35,664 nt of DNA. Source: Lachnospiraceae bacterium. Lineage in GTDB: Bacteria; Bacillota; Clostridia; Lachnospirales; Lachnospiraceae. Made by a program: the position numbers and the translations under genes. Positions 23,037 through 31,723 of the stretch are shown piece by piece; the first letter of the stretch is position 1, and every line of letters starts with the position of its first letter. Under the pieces are notes generated by a model, which saw nothing but the letters and a program-made list of their open reading frames with translations, did not search any database and had not been told where the DNA came from. The stretch lies in the NCBI GenBank assembly GCA_017889125.1, contig JAGHER010000142.1:1-35664 (forward strand). The letters run 5' to 3'.

Positions 23037-24620
23037 ATGAGAATCATCAGACGCCTGCTCTGCACGGCAGCGGCAGTTACGTTATTATGTACGAATACAG
23101 CGGGGGCTGCAGTGATCATCGTTGAGCCCAACCCCATTTCCGGAAGACAGACGCAAAACGGATCGTCCCAGGGGCCGGAATCATCTTCGAATGTTTCCAT
23201 GGAAGGCCCGGGAGGAAGCGGGACGGCCTCCTCGCCATATGCGCAGGGGCCGGGAGCATCCAGCAGCGGAAGCGTCCAGCAGGGCACGGCACAGCCGGGT
23301 ACGGCGCAGTCTGGTACGGAGCAATCCAGCACCATCCAGTCCGGCACATCCGGCCAGGGCTGGGAATACGGTCCGGGAGGCCAGGGCCAGCAGCAGAATC
23401 AGCAGACGCAGGGGCCTCAGTCTTCCAATCAGCAGTCCCAGAGCCAGCAGTCCTTAGAGGGCACCGTTTTTGCTGGATCCTCCAAGGTGGCAGCGCCTGC
23501 GGTGTCTGCGGAGGGAGCGGTGCTCTTAAACTGCAATACCGGACAGATTCTTTTTGAGAAAAATTCGTCCACGCAGTTTTATCCGGCCAGCATTACCAAG
23601 ATCATGACTGCTTTATTGACGGTGGAAAACTGCAGTATGGATGAGATAGTGACCTTCTCGGAGACCGCTACCACAAATCTGGAGTCGGGTGCTGTTACCA
23701 TCAAGCTTACGGCAGGGGATCAGCTTACGGTGGAGCAGTCCCTGTATGCCCTTCTTCTGAAATCGGCCAATGAGGTGGCCAACGGTCTGGCGGAGCATAT
23801 TTCCGGCAGCGTGGCAGCCTTTGCAGATCGGATGAACCAGAGGGCGGCGCAGCTTGGCTGTAAAGGAACGCATTTTGCCAATCCAAACGGCCTGAATGAC
23901 AGCACCCATGTCACCACACCCTATGATATGGCGCTGATCGCCCGGGCGGCCTATGCCAATCCTACGGTGGCAGCCATTTCTTCCACGCTGTCCTACCAGC
24001 TGCCGGCTACCAAGAACAGCTCCGGCCAGACGGTTTCCATGGGCCACAAGATGCTTTATCCCACGGATTCCCGGTACTATCAGGGCATCGTGGCGGGAAA
24101 GACCGGATACACCTCCAAGGCAGGAAACACGCTGGTTACCTGTGCAGAGCGTGACGGCCTGCGGCTGGTTGCCGTGGTGATGAAGGCCAGCGGAACCCAT
24201 TACACGGATACTAAGGCCATGCTGGATTACGGCTTTGCACTGGCCCAGCAGGGAGAGATTAGCACCTCAGCTGCCGGACAGACCGGTTCCACCCAGAGTA
24301 TTTCTGCTGGCTGGAAGCAGGACGGAAACGGCTGGTATTATGTTCTTCCCGACGGCGCAAAAGCGGCAGGACGCTGGATTGAGGACGGCGGAGCGCACTA
24401 CTGGATCAATTCCTCTGGATACATGGTCACCGGCTGGCAGCAGGCAGAAGGCGGCGTGTGGTATTATTTCCATTCCGACGGTGCCCTGGCAGTCAGCGAG
24501 TGGGTGGATGAAAACGGCCAGTGGTATTACCTGGGCGCAGACGGAAAGATGCTGACCAATGCCGCTACCCCTGACGGCTATTATGTAGGTGCGGATGGCA
24601 GGATGATTTCGGCTTCCTGA
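23037..24620 (+). CDS. D-alanyl-D-alanine carboxypeptidase with cell-wall-binding repeats
   Basis: Secreted serine carboxypeptidase fused to wall-binding repeats. A signal peptide (about 1-25) is followed by a Ser/Gly/Gln-rich linker (about 33-145) with GTAQ-like repeats. The peptidase domain has SITK (Ser185, Lys188), SAN (243-245) and KTG (355-357). Residues about 424-527 hold aromatic repeats such as NGWYYVLPDG and VWYYFHSDG, like those of the wall protein at 17628. I chose ATG 23037, ten bases after GGAGG; an in-frame ATG at 23007 lacks a ribosome binding site and would disrupt the signal peptide. It probably acts on the same wall substrate as its divergent neighbour but is held to the wall by its repeats. 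Confidence 0.9.
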   Translation: MRIIRRLLCTAAAVTLLCTNTAGAAVIIVEPNPISGRQTQNGSSQGPESSSNVSMEGPGGSGTASSPYAQGPGASSSGSVQQGTAQPGTAQSGTEQSSTIQSGTSGQGWEYGPGGQGQQQNQQTQGPQSSNQQSQSQQSLEGTVFAGSSKVAAPAVSAEGAVLLNCNTGQILFEKNSSTQFYPASITKIMTALLTVENCSMDEIVTFSETATTNLESGAVTIKLTAGDQLTVEQSLYALLLKSANEVANGLAEHISGSVAAFADRMNQRAAQLGCKGTHFANPNGLNDSTHVTTPYDMALIARAAYANPTVAAISSTLSYQLPATKNSSGQTVSMGHKMLYPTDSRYYQGIVAGKTGYTSKAGNTLVTCAERDGLRLVAVVMKASGTHYTDTKAMLDYGFALAQQGEISTSAAGQTGSTQSISAGWKQDGNGWYYVLPDGAKAAGRWIEDGGAHYWINSSGYMVTGWQQAEGGVWYYFHSDGALAVSEWVDENGQWYYLGADGKMLTNAATPDGYYVGADGRMISAS

Positions 24621-24684
24621 TAAGAGAAGTGAAAAGAGACAATGCAAAAGATTTCTATTTATACAATCCCATTTATCCATTCCC

Positions 24685-24722
24685 AGGCCGCCGCTGCTAT
24701 GCAAAGCAGCGGCGGCCTTTTC
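24685..24722 (+). terminator. Intrinsic terminator after the wall-bound carboxypeptidase
   Basis: AGGCCGCCGCTGCT (24685-24698) and AGCAGCGGCGGCCT (24705-24718) form a perfect 14-base GC-rich stem with a six-base loop, followed by T residues. Confidence 0.93.
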
Positions 24723-24770
24723 CTGTACACTTGACGATGCACGTTTTTAAATCGATTCTCCCCTAACCAA

Positions 24771-24893
24771 AAAGTTTACAGGAATTTCAAACATATTACA
24801 GTTTCACTAAAGCTTTCTCCGCTATCATATTTATCAGAAAACCTGCCGCCCTGAGGCTGCAGGAAAGAAATATCTGCCCCAGGCAGAAAGGAG
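24771..24893 (+). promoter_or_regulatory. Leader and possible control region of the NEW3/ABC operon
   Basis: TTACAG occurs at 24776-24781 and again at 24796-24801, twenty bases apart on the same face, a layout typical of OmpR-type regulator sites. TATCAT (24823-24828) or TCATAT (24825-24830) could be a -10, but no good -35 fits. CTGCC and GGCAG (24874-24886) form a small hairpin directly before the ribosome binding site AAAGGAG. Confidence 0.35.
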
Positions 24894-24900
24894 AGGCTTT

Positions 24901-26121
24901 ATGGAAAAAATCATTGCAGTAAAAAAAGAAAAGGAGCTTATGGGGATACGGCGCCGGATCTGGGGTATTGCCCTGATTGCGGCTGTCCTTTTCACCCTTC
25001 TGACCGGTCATATGCGGGCCTACGCAGCAGGAGGCCTGGATTTAAGCACCGACTATCCAGGCATTTCGGTGAAGCCGGGAGACAGCCTGAGCATCGGGCT
25101 GAATCTGGAGAACACCACAGGAAGCGGTCTGGACGCGGATGTGTCCATTACCTCCCTGCCGGAGGGATGGGAAGGCTACCTGCAGGGCGGAAGCTACCAG
25201 GTGAGCCGCGTCCATGTAAACAGCGGCGATGAGGGGGCAAGCCTGACTCTGCACATCACCGTGCCGGGCGAGCTGACGGAGGGAACCTACCAGGCATCCG
25301 TGCTGGCCTACGCAGGGGAAGGCATTCAGGATACCCAGACCATCACCTTCCAGGTAAATCAGGTAAATGCCGGAAAGGGAAGCTTTACCTCTGAATATCC
25401 GGAGCAGGAAGGACCATCCGGAACTACCTTCAGCTTCAGCACTACCTTAATCAACAACGGACTGAAAACCCAGTCCTACAGCTTATCCTCCAATGCCCCG
25501 GCAGGCTGGAATGTAAGCTTTACCCCTTCCGGTGAGACCACCAAGGTGGCGGCAATCGATGCAGAGCCTGGAGACAGCCAGGGCCTGAATGTATCGGTAG
25601 TGCCCCCGGAAGGCGTGGAAGCAGGAGAATACGCCATTTCCTGCAGCGCCGTGTCTGCGGAGGAGACCTTAAGCACTGACCTGAAGGTAGTGATCACCGG
25701 AACCTACGGGCTTTCCGTCAGCACTCCTGACGGCCGCTTAAGCTTTGACGCCCAGGCCAACAAGGAATCTGACCTGACGCTGGATGTGACCAACACCGGA
25801 AATGTGGATCTGGAAAATGTATCTCTGACCTCAAGTCTGCCCTCCGGCTGGACGGCCACCTTTGACCTGGAGGACAACATGATTTCCTCCCTGCCTGCAG
25901 GCAATACCACCCAGGTAATCGTCCATGTGAAGCCGGATTCGGACGCCATTACCGGTGATTACGCAGCTACCTTCACGGCTTCCTGCGAGGAATCCAGTGC
26001 TTCGGCGGATTTCCGCGTATCGGTTAAGACCAGCACCCTGTGGGGCGCCGTTGCTGTCCTGGTGATCCTGTGTACTGTGGGCGGCGTGGGCTATGTGTTC
26101 CGCAAATACGGCCGGCGTTAA
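24901..26121 (+). CDS. NEW3-domain (alpha-galactosidase-associated type) membrane protein
   Basis: Exported protein of 406 residues with an N-terminal hydrophobic segment (about 20-42, ending near AYAAGG) and a C-terminal membrane segment (about 378-397) followed by basic residues. Between them lie three or four beta-sandwich repeats of about 100 residues with the pattern of NEW3 domains: LPEGWEGYL, APAGWNVSF and LPSGWTATF, each followed by turns rich in Gly and Asp. It is therefore mostly outside the cell and anchored at its C-terminus. It comes just before an ABC-2 ATPase and permease, so it is probably an accessory subunit of that transporter. The substrate is unknown. Confidence 0.83.
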   Translation: MEKIIAVKKEKELMGIRRRIWGIALIAAVLFTLLTGHMRAYAAGGLDLSTDYPGISVKPGDSLSIGLNLENTTGSGLDADVSITSLPEGWEGYLQGGSYQVSRVHVNSGDEGASLTLHITVPGELTEGTYQASVLAYAGEGIQDTQTITFQVNQVNAGKGSFTSEYPEQEGPSGTTFSFSTTLINNGLKTQSYSLSSNAPAGWNVSFTPSGETTKVAAIDAEPGDSQGLNVSVVPPEGVEAGEYAISCSAVSAEETLSTDLKVVITGTYGLSVSTPDGRLSFDAQANKESDLTLDVTNTGNVDLENVSLTSSLPSGWTATFDLEDNMISSLPAGNTTQVIVHVKPDSDAITGDYAATFTASCEESSASADFRVSVKTSTLWGAVAVLVILCTVGGVGYVFRKYGRR

Positions 26122-26153
26122 ACGCAAATCAGCCATGGAAGGAGGAAAATGCC

Positions 26154-27161
26154 TTGGCAGAAGAAACGTACATCATTCGGACGGAGGGCCTGACGAAGCT
26201 TTACGGAGAAAAGAAGGCTGTGGATAATCTGAATCTGGAGATCCGCAAAGGGGAGATTTTTGGCCTTTTAGGGCCCAACGGCGCCGGAAAGACCACCACA
26301 ACGCTGATGCTTCTGGGGCTGACGGAGCCCAGCGCCGGACAGGCGTGGATCGACGGGAAGGACTGCACCAGAGACCCCATTGCCGTAAAGCGGATGGTTG
26401 GATACCTTCCGGACAATGTAGGCTTTTATGCGGATATGACCGGAAGAGAAAACCTGCGGTTTACCGGACAGCTAAACGGCCTTTCCCGGGAGCTTACGGA
26501 GGAGAGGATTGCCGATCTTTTGGAGAAGGTGGGAATGACGGAGGCCGCTGACCAGAAGACCGGTACCTACTCCCGGGGCATGCGCCAGCGCCTGGGCATC
26601 GCTGATGTGCTGATGAAGGATCCCAGCGTGGTGATTATGGATGAACCGACTCTGGGCATTGACCCGGAAGGCATGCGGGAGCTGATGGACCTGATCCGCA
26701 CCCTGGCGGTAGAGGAAGGGCGGACGATCCTGATCTCCTCCCACCAGCTGTACCAGATCCAGCAGATCTGCGACCGTGTGGGGCTTTTCGTAAAAGGAGA
26801 GCTGATTGCCTGCGGCTGCATCGATGAGCTGGCAGCCCAGACCAGCCAGGAGGGGCGCTACGTGCTGGAAACCTCCGCGATCCCTAATGACGGGGGATAC
26901 GGGGAGCTGCTTAAGAGCCTGTCCAATGTGGAGCGGGTAGAGCGAAAGGGCGACTATTTTATGGTGGAATCCCGCTGGGATGTGCGGCGGGAGCTGGGAC
27001 GCCGGGCCGTGGAGGCTGGCTATACCATTGCCCACCTGCGCCAGCGTGGCGACGATCTGGATGAGATCTACCGCCGGTATTTTGAGAAAGGGGATGAGAA
27101 AAATGAAGGCAGTTCAGGAAAAAATAAAGGCTTCCTTTCCCGTTATCGGAAGGAACGCTGA
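26154..27161 (+). CDS. ABC-2 type transporter ATP-binding protein
   Basis: Cytoplasmic ATPase of an exporter. Walker A is GPNGAGKTT (residues 40-48), the signature region SRGMRQR (140-146) and Walker B VVIMDEP (159-165), with the switch His in ISSHQL. A C-terminal extension of about 110 residues is usual in this exporter class. The start is TTG at 26154, eight bases after a perfect AAGGAGG (26139-26145); no in-frame ATG is close, and upstream in-frame starts fall inside the NEW3 gene. Its last 59 bases overlap the permease gene. The closest known types are antibiotic/peptide and sodium exporters (NatA-like). The substrate cannot be told from sequence. Confidence 0.9.
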   Translation: MAEETYIIRTEGLTKLYGEKKAVDNLNLEIRKGEIFGLLGPNGAGKTTTTLMLLGLTEPSAGQAWIDGKDCTRDPIAVKRMVGYLPDNVGFYADMTGRENLRFTGQLNGLSRELTEERIADLLEKVGMTEAADQKTGTYSRGMRQRLGIADVLMKDPSVVIMDEPTLGIDPEGMRELMDLIRTLAVEEGRTILISSHQLYQIQQICDRVGLFVKGELIACGCIDELAAQTSQEGRYVLETSAIPNDGGYGELLKSLSNVERVERKGDYFMVESRWDVRRELGRRAVEAGYTIAHLRQRGDDLDEIYRRYFEKGDEKNEGSSGKNKGFLSRYRKER

Positions 27162-28158
27162 GGAAAGCGGCCCCCAGCCCCAGAGAGCTGACGGGAAAGG
27201 CGTCTCCCAGCCTCAAAGAAGCTTCGGCCTTGGCGCCCTCTACCGCAAGGAGATGGCTGACCACATCCGCAGCAGGCGTTTTTTGATCGTGCTGATCCTG
27301 ATTCTCCTTACCAGCTGCGCCAGCATTTACGGTGCGCTCTCCAGCCTTTCTGCGGCGGTGGAATCGGATTCCAGCTACATCTTTCTGAAGCTGTTTACCT
27401 TAAGCGGAAACTCCATTCCCTCCTTCACCTCCTTTATTGCCCTTTTAGGGCCCTTTGTGGGGCTTACCCTGGGCTTTGACGCCATCAACAGCGAGCGCTC
27501 GGAGGGAACCTTAAACCGCCTGGTGGCCCAGCCCATTTACCGGGATGCGGTGATTAACGGAAAATTCCTGGCAGGTGCGGCCATTATCTTTCTGATGGTC
27601 TTTGCCATGGGCCTGACCATCGGCGCGGTGGGACTTTTGTTTTCCGGAATCCTGCCCAGCGCAGAGGAGGTGGGGCGTGTGGCCGTCCTTCTGTTTTTTA
27701 CGGCGGTCTATATCTGTTTCTGGCTGGCGCTGTCCATCTTTTTCTCCGTGATCTGCCGCCATGCGGCCACTTCTGCAATGGCCGTGATTGCCCTGTGGAT
27801 CTTTTTTGCCCTGTTTATGTCCCTGGTGGTCAGCATTGTGACGAACCTGGTGTATCCGCCATCCCAGATTCAGACGGCCGGACAGCTCCTTGACCAGTAC
27901 AATCTGCAGCTGAATTTAAACCGTCTGTCGCCTTATTATCTTTACAGCGAGGCGGTGTCCACCATCATGAACCCGTCGGTGCGTACCACTAACCTGATCC
28001 TGCCCCAGCAGCTCTCCGGCGCGGTAAGCGGCTACCTGTCCCTGGGCCAGAGCCTTCTTTTGGTATGGCCTCACCTTACGGGGCTGCTGGCGCTGACGGC
28101 CATCGCCTTTGCGGCATCCTACGTAAGCTTTATGCGCAGGGAGATCCGCAGCCGGTAG
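27103..28158 (+). CDS. ABC-2 type transporter permease
   Basis: Membrane subunit of the exporter, 351 residues. A cytoplasmic N-terminus of about 55 residues precedes the first membrane segment (FLIVLILILLTSCASIYGAL). Five more hydrophobic segments follow, with a large extracellular loop near residues 245-300. FDAINSERSEGTLNRLVAQPIYR is the conserved coupling region of ABC-2 permeases. The ATG at 27103 lies nine bases after AAAGGGG and within the end of the ATPase gene, implying translational coupling. ATG 27094 is also in frame but touches the ribosome binding site. Confidence 0.88.
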   Translation: MKAVQEKIKASFPVIGRNAEESGPQPQRADGKGVSQPQRSFGLGALYRKEMADHIRSRRFLIVLILILLTSCASIYGALSSLSAAVESDSSYIFLKLFTLSGNSIPSFTSFIALLGPFVGLTLGFDAINSERSEGTLNRLVAQPIYRDAVINGKFLAGAAIIFLMVFAMGLTIGAVGLLFSGILPSAEEVGRVAVLLFFTAVYICFWLALSIFFSVICRHAATSAMAVIALWIFFALFMSLVVSIVTNLVYPPSQIQTAGQLLDQYNLQLNLNRLSPYYLYSEAVSTIMNPSVRTTNLILPQQLSGAVSGYLSLGQSLLLVWPHLTGLLALTAIAFAASYVSFMRREIRSR

Positions 28159-28190
28159 GACGAGAAAATCAATCTGTGAATTCTATGTGA

Positions 28191-28250
28191 AATCCATCTG
28201 GATTCTCTTGCATTTTATGGGAAAATGCATGAAAATACAGATGGATTTTT
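28191..28250 (+). terminator. Nested-hairpin terminator after the ABC operon
   Basis: AATCCATCTG (28191-28200) pairs with CAGATGGATT (28238-28247), followed by T residues. Inside the loop TGCATTTT (28209-28216) pairs perfectly with AAAATGCA (28222-28229). The long loop makes it a weaker classical terminator than others in the window, so read-through to the two-component genes is possible. Confidence 0.6.
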
Positions 28251-28295
28251 GCATAACAGGAAATGCACAGATTTTTATTCAGGAGTGGTGATAAA

Positions 28296-28991
28296 ATGCG
28301 GCTTTTAATCGTGGAGGATAATCAATTGCTGGCAGAATCCATCCGGGATGTCTTAAAGCACCGGTATGACTGCCAGATCTGCGGAGACGGGGAGACGGCC
28401 TCCTGCCTTCTGCGGGACGGGAATTACGATGGAGCGATTCTGGACGTGATGCTGCCGGGAAAGGATGGGATTTCCATCGTCCGGGAGCTGCGCCAGAACC
28501 GCAGCAGTATTCCCGTCCTTATGCTTTCAGCCAGAAGCGGCACGGAAAACCGGGTGCTGGGGCTGGAAAGCGGCGCAGATTACTATCTGACCAAGCCATT
28601 TGCAGTCTCTGAGCTGGTGGCCGTGGTGGGGGCGCTGACCCGCAGGAAGGGGGAGGTGCTTCCCGCTGTCCTTACATACGGAAATATTTCCCTGAATCAG
28701 GGTGATTTTACCCTTCAGGGACCTGGAGGCAGCATCCGGCTGGGAAAGAAGGAATACGAGATCATGCGGATTCTCTTAAGCAGCCGGGAGATAGTGATCT
28801 CCAAGGAAACCCTTCTCTTAAAGGTCTGGGGAAATGAGGGGGAGGCCGTGGAGAACAATGTGGAAACCCACATTTCCTTCTTAAGGAGGAAGCTGGAATT
28901 TCTGGAGGCGGATATTGAGATTCAGACCCTGCGCAGGCTGGGCTACCGGCTGGCGGAAAAGACAGAGGAAATGGAGGCGGTGGGAAGATGA
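28296..28991 (+). CDS. OmpR/PhoB-family response regulator
   Basis: DNA-binding response regulator. The receiver domain (residues 1-115) has the acidic pair Glu7/Asp8, phospho-acceptor Asp50 in AILDVMLPG and the conserved Lys99 in LTKPF. A winged-helix effector domain (about 130-225) has the ending TLRRLGYRL typical of OmpR types. I took ATG 28296 (MRLLIVEDN), with AGGAG upstream; an earlier start would add eleven residues before the receiver fold. It overlaps the kinase gene by four bases (ATGA). Placed after an ABC exporter operon, it may control that operon; this is inference. Confidence 0.93.
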   Translation: MRLLIVEDNQLLAESIRDVLKHRYDCQICGDGETASCLLRDGNYDGAILDVMLPGKDGISIVRELRQNRSSIPVLMLSARSGTENRVLGLESGADYYLTKPFAVSELVAVVGALTRRKGEVLPAVLTYGNISLNQGDFTLQGPGGSIRLGKKEYEIMRILLSSREIVISKETLLLKVWGNEGEAVENNVETHISFLRRKLEFLEADIEIQTLRRLGYRLAEKTEEMEAVGR

Positions 28992-29941
28992 AGCGGGAAT
29001 GGCTTCGGGTAAAATTCATCCTTTGTACCATGGGAGCGGTGACCGCCGCGATATGTCTGTCCCTGGCGGCGGCCCTGCTGCCCGGCGGGCATATCCGACG
29101 GGACTATCTCCATGTCCAGATCATCACTGCCGGCATTATCTGGTGCTGTGCTCTGGTCTTTTCCCTGTTCTTTTCTGCCTGGGCGGCGGGACCGGCAGAG
29201 CGCAGGCTCCGCTTTCAGAGACGGGTGGCGGCAGATGTCTCTCATGAGCTGAAGACGCCCCTTTCGGTGATTATGGCCAATGCAGCCCTGCTGAAGGGAA
29301 GCTGCTGCGGCATATCCCCGGACTGGGACCGGTGGCTGGAGCATATGGATGAGGAATGCCAGCAGATGGCCGCCATGCTGGAAAAGATGATGTCTCTGGC
29401 AAAAAGTGAGGAGATGAGCCGGAAACGCAGATATTGGGAGGATTTCAACCTGAGCCGAACCCTGGAGGAAAAGCTCCTGCTTTTTGAGCCTGTCTTTTAT
29501 CAGGCTGGGAAGGTCCTTTCCTGGCAGGTGGAGAAGGACCTGTTTATCCGGGGAAATAAGACGCAGGTCGGCCAGGTCATCCAGGTGCTTTTAGACAACA
29601 GCGCCAAATATTCTGCTCCGGGAGGCCATGTCCAGGTGATCCTGGAGCGTGTCTCCAAAGGGCGGGTGCGCCTGTGGGTCAACAGCCAGGGAGAGCCCAT
29701 TCCCCCAAAGGATCAGAAGCGGATATTCAGCCGCTATTACCGGGGGACAAAAACCTCTGGAAAAAAAGGCTGCGGCCTGGGTCTGGCCATTGCCGGAGAT
29801 ATTGTCCATTTTCACAGCGGGCGGGCCGGCGTCCAGTACCAGGATGGAAGGAACTGCTTTTATGTCCTGTTGAAGACCAGGCAGGGAGAGCTTCGCAAAA
29901 CCTGGGAATCCCTTTACAAGGCTGCGAAATCTTGTGTATAA
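28988..29941 (+). CDS. Sensor histidine kinase
   Basis: Membrane kinase of 317 residues. Two membrane segments (about 9-32 and 43-67) enclose only a ten-residue loop, so it has almost no external sensor domain and no HAMP domain. This is the layout of intramembrane-sensing kinases (BceS/LiaS-like), which often rely on a partner ABC transporter or accessory protein. The phospho-acceptor is His86 in DVSHELKTP. The ATPase domain shows LLDNSAKYS and the G2 box GCGLGLAI. Its ATG overlaps the regulator stop. The promoter of the next gene lies in its last codons. Confidence 0.92.
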   Translation: MKREWLRVKFILCTMGAVTAAICLSLAAALLPGGHIRRDYLHVQIITAGIIWCCALVFSLFFSAWAAGPAERRLRFQRRVAADVSHELKTPLSVIMANAALLKGSCCGISPDWDRWLEHMDEECQQMAAMLEKMMSLAKSEEMSRKRRYWEDFNLSRTLEEKLLLFEPVFYQAGKVLSWQVEKDLFIRGNKTQVGQVIQVLLDNSAKYSAPGGHVQVILERVSKGRVRLWVNSQGEPIPPKDQKRIFSRYYRGTKTSGKKGCGLGLAIAGDIVHFHSGRAGVQYQDGRNCFYVLLKTRQGELRKTWESLYKAAKSCV

Positions 29942-29942
29942 T
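29913..29942 (+). promoter_or_regulatory. Promoter inside the end of the kinase gene
   Basis: TTTACA (29913-29918), an 18-base spacer and a perfect TATAAT (29937-29942) overlap the last codons and stop of the kinase gene. It should drive the DUF6062-type gene starting at 29980. Confidence 0.72.
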
Positions 29943-29979
29943 GAGAATATCGCTGAATGGAAAGGGGAGGATGCATAAG

Positions 29980-30780
29980 ATGAAGGAGAAACTGTATACA
30001 ATAGAAGTAATGGATGCGCTGAAGGCGGCGGATGAGTGTCCCTGCTGTTACCTGGAGCGGAAGATGGAGCAGGATACCATTGCCTTCGTACTGGGGGCTT
30101 CCTATATGGAGGACGATATCCGGGCAGAGACAGACCAGGCGGGCTTCTGCCGCCATCACACCAAGATGATGTATGATTACGGCAATTCCCTGGGAAATGC
30201 GTGGATCTTAAAGACGCGGATGGACCGGGTGCGGGGCCTTTTAAAGGATCAGGCCCAGGGAAAGATTACTCCGGGAAGCGCCGTCTCTGCAGGGAAGAAG
30301 GCCTCTTTCTTATCCCAGATTTCCGGGGGGATCCGTCATTCTGCGGACAGCTCTTCTGGCGGAAAAGGAAATGGAGAAGGAGGCTGGATGAAGGCATCGG
30401 AGGGTACCTGCTATGTGTGCCGCCGCTTTGAGGAGGCTTACGGCCGGATTATCCGCACCTTTATCTATCTGATTCAGAAGGAGCCGGAATTTTTAGAGAA
30501 GCTTAAGGCCTCCAAGGGCTTCTGCCTTCCCCATTTTGCTGACCTTCTTGAGGCCTGCCAGAGCGGCTTTTCCCCGGAGGAGCAGAAGGTCATTCCTGCA
30601 CTCTATCAGCTGATGGAGGAGAATCTGGAGCGGATCCAGGAAGACATCAACTGGTTTATCGACAAATTTGACTACCGGAACAAGGACGCGGACTGGAAGA
30701 CCTCCCAGGATGCCATCCCCCGCACCATGCAGAAGCTGGTGGGCGGCTACCCGGCAGATCCGGTGTTCCGGCAGAAGTAA
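29980..30780 (+). CDS. DUF6062-like Cys/His-motif protein
   Basis: Protein of 266 residues with no signal peptide or membrane segment. It carries two related halves, each with a CxxC-like pair and a later CxxH: Cys20/Cys22/Cys23 with FCRHH (Cys57, His59, His60), and Cys144/Cys147 with FCLPH (Cys182, His185). This suggests a duplicated metal-binding fold. From memory it matches the DUF6062 family of Lachnospiraceae, whose function is unknown. The halves are joined by a Gly/Ser/Lys-rich linker (about 98-138). The ATG lies nine bases after GGAGG; ATG 29971 touches the ribosome binding site. A metallophosphoesterase gene follows after 39 bases. Confidence 0.85.
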   Translation: MKEKLYTIEVMDALKAADECPCCYLERKMEQDTIAFVLGASYMEDDIRAETDQAGFCRHHTKMMYDYGNSLGNAWILKTRMDRVRGLLKDQAQGKITPGSAVSAGKKASFLSQISGGIRHSADSSSGGKGNGEGGWMKASEGTCYVCRRFEEAYGRIIRTFIYLIQKEPEFLEKLKASKGFCLPHFADLLEACQSGFSPEEQKVIPALYQLMEENLERIQEDINWFIDKFDYRNKDADWKTSQDAIPRTMQKLVGGYPADPVFRQK

Positions 30781-30819
30781 GCCTGTCCGTAAACTCAGGG
30801 GAAGATGGGAGGAGATGCC

Positions 30820-31710
30820 ATGTGGGCAGCGGTGGCTGCAGGATTTCTGGCCGCGGGGGCAGGATGCCTCATCCGGTCAGAATATGAAAAAAATCATTTC
30901 GTTGCGGAGGAGCTTCGGATCACATCACCGAAAATATACCGGGAGAAAAAGCTTGTGTTTCTGACGGACGTCCATGACAAGGAATTTGGGCCTTCCAATG
31001 AACGGCTCCTCCACGCTGTCCGCCGCCTTTCTCCGGACGCCATTCTCATCGGCGGCGATCTGATGGTGTCCAAGGGCAGGGGCAGATTAGATGCCTCCTT
31101 CCGCCTGATGAAGGGGCTTTCTGACCTGGCGCCGGTGTACTACAGCCTGGGGAATCACGAGATGCGCCTCAGGGAGGAGCGGGAGGTGTACGGCAGTCAG
31201 TTTGACCGCCTTCTGGATAAGGCCAGGCAGCTGGGAATCCACATGCTTATTGATGAAAAGGCTGCGCTGGATGAGGACACAGATGTGTGGGGAATTGATC
31301 TGCCCAGGGTCTGCTATAAGAAGCTCTTTCTGGAAAAGCCGGAGAAGATGCCCGAAGGATATCTCCAGCAGAAGCTTGGACGGGCAGATGGGGAGCGCTT
31401 CCAGATCCTTCTGATGCATTCGCCCCTTTACTTTTCCGAGGCCAGGCAGTGGGGAGCCGATCTTACTCTGGCAGGCCATTTCCATGGCGGAACTGTACGG
31501 ATTCCCGGTCTTGGGGGGCTGATGACGCCCCAGTACCAGTTTTTCCTGCCCTGGTGCGCCGGGACCTTTCTGGAGGAGGGCCGGGTGATGGCCGTGGGCC
31601 GCGGCCTGGGCACCCATTCCATCAATATCCGCTTCAATGACCTGCCGCAGCTTTTAAGCATCCGGCTGGCACCAGGGGATGCGGTCACCGTGCAGGAGGG
31701 GAAGCTTTAA
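30820..31710 (+). CDS. Membrane-anchored calcineurin-like metallophosphoesterase
   Basis: Phosphoesterase of the YkuE/LpxG-like group. It has one N-terminal hydrophobic segment (about 2-18), then the metal-binding motifs TDVHD (Asp50, His52), GGD (Asp80), GNHE (112-114 region), MHSP and GHFHGG. All residues needed for the two-metal centre are present. At 296 residues it matches the family. Relatives act on lipid or wall-linked phosphodiesters at the membrane; the substrate here is unknown. I took ATG 30820, five bases after GGGAGGAG; ATG 30805 is in frame and possible. Confidence 0.88.
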   Translation: MWAAVAAGFLAAGAGCLIRSEYEKNHFVAEELRITSPKIYREKKLVFLTDVHDKEFGPSNERLLHAVRRLSPDAILIGGDLMVSKGRGRLDASFRLMKGLSDLAPVYYSLGNHEMRLREEREVYGSQFDRLLDKARQLGIHMLIDEKAALDEDTDVWGIDLPRVCYKKLFLEKPEKMPEGYLQQKLGRADGERFQILLMHSPLYFSEARQWGADLTLAGHFHGGTVRIPGLGGLMTPQYQFFLPWCAGTFLEEGRVMAVGRGLGTHSINIRFNDLPQLLSIRLAPGDAVTVQEGKL

Positions 31711-31723
31711 GGGAGACCAGCAG

